From positions 1-8,492 of the forward strand of contig JAUJMG010000033.1 in assembly GCA_030446955.1 (NCBI GenBank): a stretch of 8,492 nucleotides of DNA, read 5' to 3'. The translations under genes were made by a program, and so were the position numbers. A model generated the notes under the pieces. The model saw only the letters and a list, made by a program, of their open reading frames with translations. It had not been told where the DNA came from and made no database searches. This document shows positions 1 through 4,573 of the stretch, piece by piece; positions within the stretch are counted from its first letter, which is position 1; the number at the start of each line of letters is the position of its first letter. Origin of the DNA: Thermomicrobiales bacterium. GTDB taxonomy: Bacteria > Chloroflexota > Chloroflexia > Thermomicrobiales > UBA6265.

Positions 1-228
1 GCCTACAGCGCGATCTGCACCCACCTGGGCTGTGCGGTCTACGCCAAGCTCAATCAGGAGGGGCTCATTGCTTGCCCCTGCCACAACAGCCGGTTCGACC
101 CCGAGGACAACGCCAAGGTGGTTGGGGGGCCCGCTAATCGCCCGTTGCCCTCGTTGCCCCTCGCCGTGGGACCGGACGGATCGCTGGTCGCCGCCGGACC
201 GATTCAAGGACCCGTCGGCCCGGAGTAG
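1..228 (+). CDS. Rieske iron-sulfur protein of a bc-type quinol oxidase, C-terminal part
   Basis: Reading frame 1 is open from the first base to a TAG stop and gives the last 75 residues of a Rieske [2Fe-2S] protein, which passes electrons from quinol at the Qo site to a cytochrome c-type acceptor. Both cluster boxes are visible: CTHLGC (fragment residues 6-11) and CPCHNS (25-30). By family knowledge Cys6, His8, Cys25 and His28 bind the cluster, and Cys11-Cys27 form the stabilising disulfide. The Ser that hydrogen-bonds a bridging sulfide is kept (Ser30), but the Tyr two residues later in high-potential Rieske proteins is Phe32. In characterised proteins that change lowers the midpoint potential. 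A GGPANRPLP segment matches the usual proline loop. The N-terminal membrane anchor lies outside the window. The gene ends 40 bases before cytochrome b, so the two are almost certainly co-transcribed. The family call is very safe; the exact subunit name (QcrA or PetC) depends on the missing part. Confidence 0.95.
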   Translation, partial: AYSAICTHLGCAVYAKLNQEGLIACPCHNSRFDPEDNAKVVGGPANRPLPSLPLAVGPDGSLVAAGPIQGPVGPE

Positions 229-268
229 TCGCAAGCGTTAAGCGCCACGTGATCGATAGGGAAGAGCC

Positions 269-1696
269 ATGCAGCGCATCGTGCGAGATGACGTGATCGT
301 GGACCGTGGGGACGGGCGAACGGCGCGACCGGGACTTCCTACGCGGGTTGACCCGCGGACGGCGACACCCGAGGTCCCTGAGCGGCCAGTGGCACCGCAG
401 CGCAAAGGGTGGCTGGAGGAGCGGCTGGGGGTTTCGGGGTTTTACAGCAAGTACGGCCGGAAGGCGTTCCCCGTCCATACCACTTTCTTCCTCGGGGAGA
501 CGGCGACCTTCAGCTTCTTCATCCTCGTCGTCACCGGCATCTACCTCGGGCTGATCTACATTCCGTCCAATGTGGAGATCGACGTCGAGGGCGAACGCCT
601 GCCTCAGGCGTACGCCAGTGTCCGCCTCATTGAATCAATCCCTGTGGCGAATCTCTTCCGCAACGTCCACCACTGGGCTGCGCATCTCATGGTCGCCTCG
701 ACCCTGCTCCATGCTCTGCGCATCTTTTTCTTCGGTAACTATCGGAAGCCACGGGAACTGAATTGGCTGTTCGGAGTGGGATTGCTGTCGCTGACCCTGC
801 TGGCGTCCTTTCTCGGCTATGCGCTGCCGTACGACGCCTACGCGGTCACTGCGACGGGCATCGGTTACTCCATCGCCCGCTCCATCCCCTGGGCCGGTAA
901 CGTGGTCGCCGAACTCTTTTTCGGCGGCGCGTTCCCAACGCTTGGAAGCCTGCCGCGGCTCTACACGCTCCATGTTTTCGTCGTACCTGCTATGACTGCA
1001 GCCTTGATCGGGATCCACCTCCTGCTCATCATCAAGAACAAGCACACCCAGCCCGGTTACGCACGCAAGCTCGCCGAACCCGGACGGGTGCTCGGCGTGC
1101 CGTTTTGGCCCTACCAGACGCTGCTCGCCGTCCAGCTCCTCATGTTGATGTTCGGCGGGCTCTTCATCCTTTCGGCACTGGTGCCGATTCACCCGCTGGA
1201 AGCCTACGGGCCGCCCGGCCCAGAGACGCCCGACGTGAAGCCGGACTGGTACCTGTTGTGGGTCTACGGATTCCTTAAGATGATCCCGAGCGGTGCCGTG
1301 CTCTCGACTCCAATCGGCACCATCGGTCCCGAGTTTCTCGGGGGGCTCCTCTTCCCAGGACTCATCTTCGGCCTGATGGCGCTTGCCCCGTGGCTCGATA
1401 GCACGAACCGGCCCTCGGTGAAGCGGTACGAATACTTGGAGCCCCCGCGTCAGGCCCCCGTCCGGCTAGCCATCGGCGTCTTCATGCTCGCCTATGTCGG
1501 CATGCTCTTCTTCGCCGCCTACTACGACGAGGTTGGTTTGACCCTGGGCCAGATGTGGTATCTGTCGATCGTTATCCCCGGTGCCCTCGCGGCCCTGGCC
1601 CTGTTCTGGGCGAAGTGGGCCGGACCGGACGCTGATCACCGATTCGATCCGACCGGCGAAGAGTTACCCGCCGAGGAGGCGCCGACCGCGCGCTGA
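269..1696 (+). CDS. Cytochrome b of a menaquinol:cytochrome c oxidoreductase (bc complex), fused full-length form
   Basis: This 475-residue membrane protein is the quinol-oxidising, dihaem subunit partnered by the Rieske protein encoded just upstream. Haem ligands are His134 and His148 in helix B (spacing 14) and His235 and His250 in helix D (spacing 15). The latter spacing is that of b6f and Gram-positive forms; mitochondrial and proteobacterial cytochrome b has 14. A KPRELNW segment after helix B also resembles cytochrome b6. The Qo-site motif is PDWY (325-328). Four further hydrophobic segments (about 282-305, 357-376, 399-419, 429-449) give eight helices in one chain, so b6 and subunit IV parts are fused as in bc1. 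The position before the LG at 75-76, where b6 carries the haem-ci Cys, is Phe74. Residues 1-57 form a polar, Arg- and Pro-rich cytoplasmic-looking extension. The ATG start is preceded by AGGGAAG at 258-264. The function is secure; electron acceptor and complex composition are not visible here. Confidence 0.96.
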   Translation: MQRIVRDDVIVDRGDGRTARPGLPTRVDPRTATPEVPERPVAPQRKGWLEERLGVSGFYSKYGRKAFPVHTTFFLGETATFSFFILVVTGIYLGLIYIPSNVEIDVEGERLPQAYASVRLIESIPVANLFRNVHHWAAHLMVASTLLHALRIFFFGNYRKPRELNWLFGVGLLSLTLLASFLGYALPYDAYAVTATGIGYSIARSIPWAGNVVAELFFGGAFPTLGSLPRLYTLHVFVVPAMTAALIGIHLLLIIKNKHTQPGYARKLAEPGRVLGVPFWPYQTLLAVQLLMLMFGGLFILSALVPIHPLEAYGPPGPETPDVKPDWYLLWVYGFLKMIPSGAVLSTPIGTIGPEFLGGLLFPGLIFGLMALAPWLDSTNRPSVKRYEYLEPPRQAPVRLAIGVFMLAYVGMLFFAAYYDEVGLTLGQMWYLSIVIPGALAALALFWAKWAGPDADHRFDPTGEELPAEEAPTAR

Positions 1697-1729
1697 GCAG
1701 TTGCCAAGCACCGTTGCGGCGAACACGAT

Positions 1730-1757
1730 GCAGGGGGACGGCGTCCCGTCCCCCTGC
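1730..1757 (+). terminator. Perfect 12-bp GC-rich hairpin downstream of cytochrome b
   Basis: Arms GCAGGGGGACGG (1730-1741) and CCGTCCCCCTGC (1746-1757) are perfectly complementary and enclose a four-base loop. The hairpin begins 33 bases after the cytochrome b stop. What follows (TCTCTCAGC) is pyrimidine-rich but not a true T-run, so termination efficiency is uncertain. The hairpin can also fold in minus-strand RNA. It most probably ends the Rieske-cytochrome b transcript before it enters the convergent aminotransferase gene. Confidence 0.6.
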
Positions 1758-1868
1758 TCTCTCAGCGGCTCACGGTTGATTCAACAAGGTCTGCTGCCCA
1801 GGAGCCCCTTACCCCGTCGTCAGCGGTTCTCCAGGAATGATCCACAGACGCCTATCGACCGCTACACC

Positions 1869-1908
1869 GGCTCCTGTGCCCGGCAGCGGGCAACAGGCCC
1901 ATGGAGCC
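1869..1908 (-). terminator. Compound hairpin downstream of the aminotransferase gene
   Basis: CCTGTGCCCG (1873-1882) pairs with CGGGC plus ACAGG (1887-1891 and 1893-1897), leaving one bulged base and a GCAG loop, for ten base pairs. An outer GGCT (1869-1872) can pair with AGCC (1905-1908) across a seven-base bulge. On the minus strand the structure starts about 13 bases past the aminotransferase stop codon, the usual place for an intrinsic terminator. No T-run follows on that strand. A weaker seven-pair hairpin (1919-1925 with 1932-1938) overlaps the stop codon itself. Confidence 0.45.
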
Positions 1909-1921
1909 TCCTGATGGCTGC

Positions 1922-3307
1922 TCACTGAGCCGTGAGCAACCCCTCATCTCCCATCCTTGCCAGGGTTCGGTCGAATGCGGCCACCGTCGCATCGGCATCC
2001 GCGTCCGTGTGAGCAGCGCTCACGAGGCCACCCCCGTTGAACAGGTCAACGCCCTCAAGCAGCATGCCGACGTGAAGGGGGCCGGCCAGTGGATTGCTGC
2101 CACTCACCTTAAGCGACCGAGCCGGGACGCCTTCCGGGAAGCGAAGATCGCTTTCCCCCCGGTTGGTGCAGGTCTCACCAAGCGCAATGTGGAACGCTGA
2201 GCTATCGCCCCAGGCGAAACCGGGCACCCCACGTCGCTCCAGTGCGGTGTTAAGCCCGACGCGGATCCGTGCGGCGACCCGGTCGCATCCTTCCTGGATG
2301 GAGCGGTCCGCACAGCGACGGATGCACGTCAGCCCGGCGGTAGCGGAGAGGGGATTGGCGTTGAAGGTGCCCGGGTGCCGGACCTTGCGAGACGCGTTCC
2401 AGCCCGGCTCATCCTTGAACGTCAGCAGGTCCATAATCGCGGTCTTGCCCGTGACAGCCCCACCCGGCAGCCCTCCTGCCACGATCTTCGCAAGCGTGGT
2501 GAGATCCGGCGTCACACCCAACCGCTCCTGGGCGCCACCGGGTGCCCACCGGAATCCGGTAATCACCTCGTCGAAGATCAGCACCGCGCCATGTCGGGTC
2601 GCGAGATCCCGGAGCTTGGCAAGGAATCCATCTTGCAGCGGCACCGTTGTCCAGGAGGCGCCACTCGGCTCCAGGATGATGCCGGCGACATCACCCTGGG
2701 CGAGGCGGGCATCGACGGCCTCCGGGTCGTTGGCGGGAAGGACCACCACGGTATCCAGCACGTCCTTCGGGATGCCGGGAAGCTGTGGCTCATCGAAGGG
2801 CGGTTTCTCTCCCTTGAGTGCGAAATCGTTCCAACCGTGGAAATGCCCCTCGAACTTGATCATGACGGTCTTGCCGGTGCTGGCCCGCGCCAGTCTCATC
2901 GCCAAGAGCGTCGCTTCCGTGCCAGAGGCGGTGAACCTGACCTGCTCTGCGGAGGGAACCATGGCGCGGATCTGCTCCGCCCACGCGATCTCTCCCTCAT
3001 GGCCGGCACCGTAGTGGGTTCCGTGTTCCAGTTGGCGACGTAGCGCGTCAGCGATCTCCGGGTCATTGTGCCCGAGGATGAGGGAGCCGTGTCCCATCGC
3101 GTAGTCGATCAACTCGTGCCCGTCGACATCCCATTTGTGGGCGCCCTGAGCGTGATTCACGTAGACGGGAAAGGGCTTGAGGTGGCGTCCGTCGTGGGTA
3201 ATCCCGCCAGGAATGACGGAGCGAGAGCGGGAATGGAGGGCAAGTGATCGCGCGAAGCGCTCTTCGTACTCCTCGCGGATTGTCCTGGTGACGGCAGCCT
3301 GGGCCAT
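1922..3307 (-). CDS. Class III PLP-dependent aminotransferase, HemL-like but probably not HemL
   Basis: The 461-residue product is a fold-type I, class III (omega/GSAM-like) PLP enzyme. Visible marks are an IPGG entry at 32-35, DVDG at 60-63, SGTEA at 128-132 for the PLP phosphate, FDEVITGFR at 245-253 with Asp246 facing the pyridine nitrogen, and TTLAK ending in the Schiff-base Lys274. Overall order and length resemble glutamate-1-semialdehyde 2,1-aminomutase. However, the AGSG-containing gating loop is replaced by KGEKPPFDEPQLPG (165-178), and the FEAGF segment holding the conserved Glu near the C-terminus reads LFNGGGL (422-428). These argue for a transaminase on another substrate, for instance a beta- or omega-amino acid, but the substrate cannot be read from sequence. 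The ATG at 3307 is chosen because the minus strand has GGAGGAG at 3315-3321, seven bases upstream. The frame stays open to 3466, but that extension would overlap the promoter and the divergent gene. It is transcribed away from the desulfhydrase-like gene. Confidence 0.93.
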   Translation of the reverse strand: MAQAAVTRTIREEYEERFARSLALHSRSRSVIPGGITHDGRHLKPFPVYVNHAQGAHKWDVDGHELIDYAMGHGSLILGHNDPEIADALRRQLEHGTHYGAGHEGEIAWAEQIRAMVPSAEQVRFTASGTEATLLAMRLARASTGKTVMIKFEGHFHGWNDFALKGEKPPFDEPQLPGIPKDVLDTVVVLPANDPEAVDARLAQGDVAGIILEPSGASWTTVPLQDGFLAKLRDLATRHGAVLIFDEVITGFRWAPGGAQERLGVTPDLTTLAKIVAGGLPGGAVTGKTAIMDLLTFKDEPGWNASRKVRHPGTFNANPLSATAGLTCIRRCADRSIQEGCDRVAARIRVGLNTALERRGVPGFAWGDSSAFHIALGETCTNRGESDLRFPEGVPARSLKVSGSNPLAGPLHVGMLLEGVDLFNGGGLVSAAHTDADADATVAAFDRTLARMGDEGLLTAQ

Positions 3308-3314
3308 GGAGTCG

Positions 3315-3321
3315 CTCCTCC
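3315..3321 (-). promoter_or_regulatory. Shine-Dalgarno site fixing the aminotransferase start
   Basis: On the minus strand this reads GGAGGAG, a near-perfect anti-16S match seven bases before the ATG at 3307. Upstream in-frame ATG codons (for example 3325) have no comparable site, so it decides the start. Confidence 0.8.
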
Positions 3322-3362
3322 GCATGGTATGGTGTCGAACCGTCCGGTCGGCGGTAGCGGAG

Positions 3363-3391
3363 ACTATAGGTTGCCGCTCCCACGCTGTAAA
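3363..3391 (-). promoter_or_regulatory. Sigma70-type promoter for the aminotransferase gene
   Basis: Reading the minus strand, TTTACA (plus coordinates 3386-3391) is followed after exactly 17 bases by TATAGT (3363-3368). Each hexamer matches consensus at five of six positions. A transcript starting near 3356 would have a leader of about 50 bases carrying the strong Shine-Dalgarno site. The promoter lies in the 128-base divergent region, so a regulator bound here could affect the plus-strand gene too. No equally good plus-strand promoter was seen. Confidence 0.7.
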
Positions 3392-3435
3392 GGTGAGGGA
3401 GCGGGTTGGCAGACCTGGGTGAGATGAGGACAAGC

Positions 3436-4446
3436 ATGCGGCTGGCGACGATCCCCCGATATCCACTTACGACCACCCCAACTCCCCTGACCCGCGCCCG
3501 CAACCTTGAGGCTGCCCTGGGCGAGGTCTCTCCCCGCATCTACCTCAAGCGTGATGACCTCACTGGTCTCGCGTTTGGCGGCAATAAGGCGCGGAAGCTT
3601 GAGTACCTCGTCGCGGATGCCCTCGCGACAGGATCGACCGTCCTCGTGACCGAGGGGGCGGTCCAATCGAACCACGCCCGGATGACCGCCGCCGCCGCCG
3701 CGATTGCTGGGCTCCGTGCCATCCTCGTGTTAGACGCCCGGAACGGAGATGCTCTCGCCGGTAATTTCCTCCTGGACCGCCTGCTTGCCGCCGAGATTCG
3801 AGTCGTGCCGGACAAGGAGGCGCGGGAGGCGGAGATGCAGCGGATCGGCGACGAGTTGGTGGCCGCCGGTGAGCAGCCCTACGTCATTCCGGCGGGCGGC
3901 AGCGTTCCCCTCGGGGCGGTCGGCTACGTGGCCATGGTCCAGGAGCTGCAGGCGCAGCTGCTTGAGGTAAGTGAAGCCCCGGGCCGGCTCTACTGCGCCA
4001 CGTCGTCACTCGGGACGCAGGCCGGCCTGACGGTTGGTGTGCGAGCCTTCACGGCCTCCTTTTCCGTCCGGGGCGTTGCCGTTGAAGGATCAGCCCACCA
4101 ACTCTCCGACGTTGGCGCGCTCCTCGCGAACGCCACCGCCGAGTTGCTTGGTGTGGAGGAACGATTCACTTCTCGGGATGTCCAGGTCGATGATCGTTTT
4201 GTAGGCGCGGGCTACGGGAAAGCATCGCCCGAGGGGCTGGAGATGATCCGTCTCCTGGCTCGGACGGAGGCAGTGTTCCTGGATCCCGCCTACACTGCCA
4301 AGGCGATGGCCGGCATGATTGCAGACATCCAGGCCGGCACCATCGACCCTAACGAGGCTGTTGTCTTTCTCCACACCGGTGGGGGGCCCTCCCTCTTCCC
4401 ATGGGGTGAAGCGCTCCTGGAGCCAACTACCAGGTCGCCGTCATGA
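3436..4446 (+). CDS. PLP-dependent D-cysteine desulfhydrase-like enzyme (ACC deaminase family)
   Basis: From the ATG at 3436 this is a 336-residue fold-type II PLP enzyme, close to the 338 residues of Pseudomonas ACC deaminase. The Schiff-base lysine is Lys51 in FGGNKARKLE (48-57), and Ser78 lies in VQSNHAR, the same numbers as the catalytic Lys51 and Ser78 of ACC deaminase. The positions equivalent to ACC deaminase Glu295 and Leu322 are Thr287 (in PAYTAK) and Thr314 (in HTGG). D-cysteine desulfhydrases carry small hydroxyl residues there, and swapping these positions interconverts the activities in the plant enzyme. So desulfuration of D-cysteine or a related amino acid, giving pyruvate and ammonia, is more likely than ACC breakdown. 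The PLP-phosphate loop reads SSLGTQAG, an unusual version of the glycine-rich loop. GAGGA at 3426-3430 lies five bases before this start. A TTG at 3406 and an ATG at 3424 are alternative in-frame starts. The gene diverges from the aminotransferase. Confidence 0.9.
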   Translation: MRLATIPRYPLTTTPTPLTRARNLEAALGEVSPRIYLKRDDLTGLAFGGNKARKLEYLVADALATGSTVLVTEGAVQSNHARMTAAAAAIAGLRAILVLDARNGDALAGNFLLDRLLAAEIRVVPDKEAREAEMQRIGDELVAAGEQPYVIPAGGSVPLGAVGYVAMVQELQAQLLEVSEAPGRLYCATSSLGTQAGLTVGVRAFTASFSVRGVAVEGSAHQLSDVGALLANATAELLGVEERFTSRDVQVDDRFVGAGYGKASPEGLEMIRLLARTEAVFLDPAYTAKAMAGMIADIQAGTIDPNEAVVFLHTGGGPSLFPWGEALLEPTTRSPS

Positions 4447-4460
4447 CGAAGCCATCCATC

Positions 4461-4513
4461 CCGGGCTCGCGTCGATGTCGTGATTGCGAGTTGTCCCGGC
4501 TTGTTCTCTCGTT
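4461..4513 (+). terminator. Hairpin with T-rich tail after the desulfhydrase-like gene
   Basis: CCGGGCTCGC (4461-4470) pairs with GCGAG (4486-4490) and CCCGG (4495-4499) across a four-base bulge, giving ten base pairs around a 15-base loop. It starts 14 bases past the stop codon and is followed by CTTGTTCTCTCGTT, the most T-rich tail of any hairpin here. It is a plausible intrinsic terminator separating this gene from priA, although loop and bulge make it imperfect. Confidence 0.45.
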
Positions 4514-4573
4514 GAGCCTGCTGACACCCTGACACATCTGTTCTGTACGTTCGGACAGGTGTAAGCTGGATGG

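Noticed and set aside
1730..1757. Perfect inverted repeat as a mobile-element end
   Set aside because: There is no transposase and no second distant copy, and the four-base loop and position after a stop codon fit a terminator.
1922..3307. Naming this gene hemL
   Set aside because: The overall fold and length match, but the gating loop and the C-terminal Glu-containing segment of aminomutases are missing.
3308..3466. Longer N-terminus of the aminotransferase frame
   Set aside because: The extension contains the promoter hexamers and overlaps the divergent gene. The GGAGGAG site fits the ATG at 3307.
3436..4446. Naming this gene ACC deaminase (acdS)
   Set aside because: The two residues needed for ACC specificity (Glu295 and Leu322 equivalents) are both Thr.
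4512..4549. Possible priA promoter (TTGAGC or CTGACA as -35)
   Set aside because: No -10 hexamer with more than about three matches lies at an acceptable spacing.
4541..4554. LexA/SOS-box-like GTTC repeats upstream of priA
   Set aside because: The two GTTC copies are direct, not inverted, so they do not form the palindrome LexA needs.
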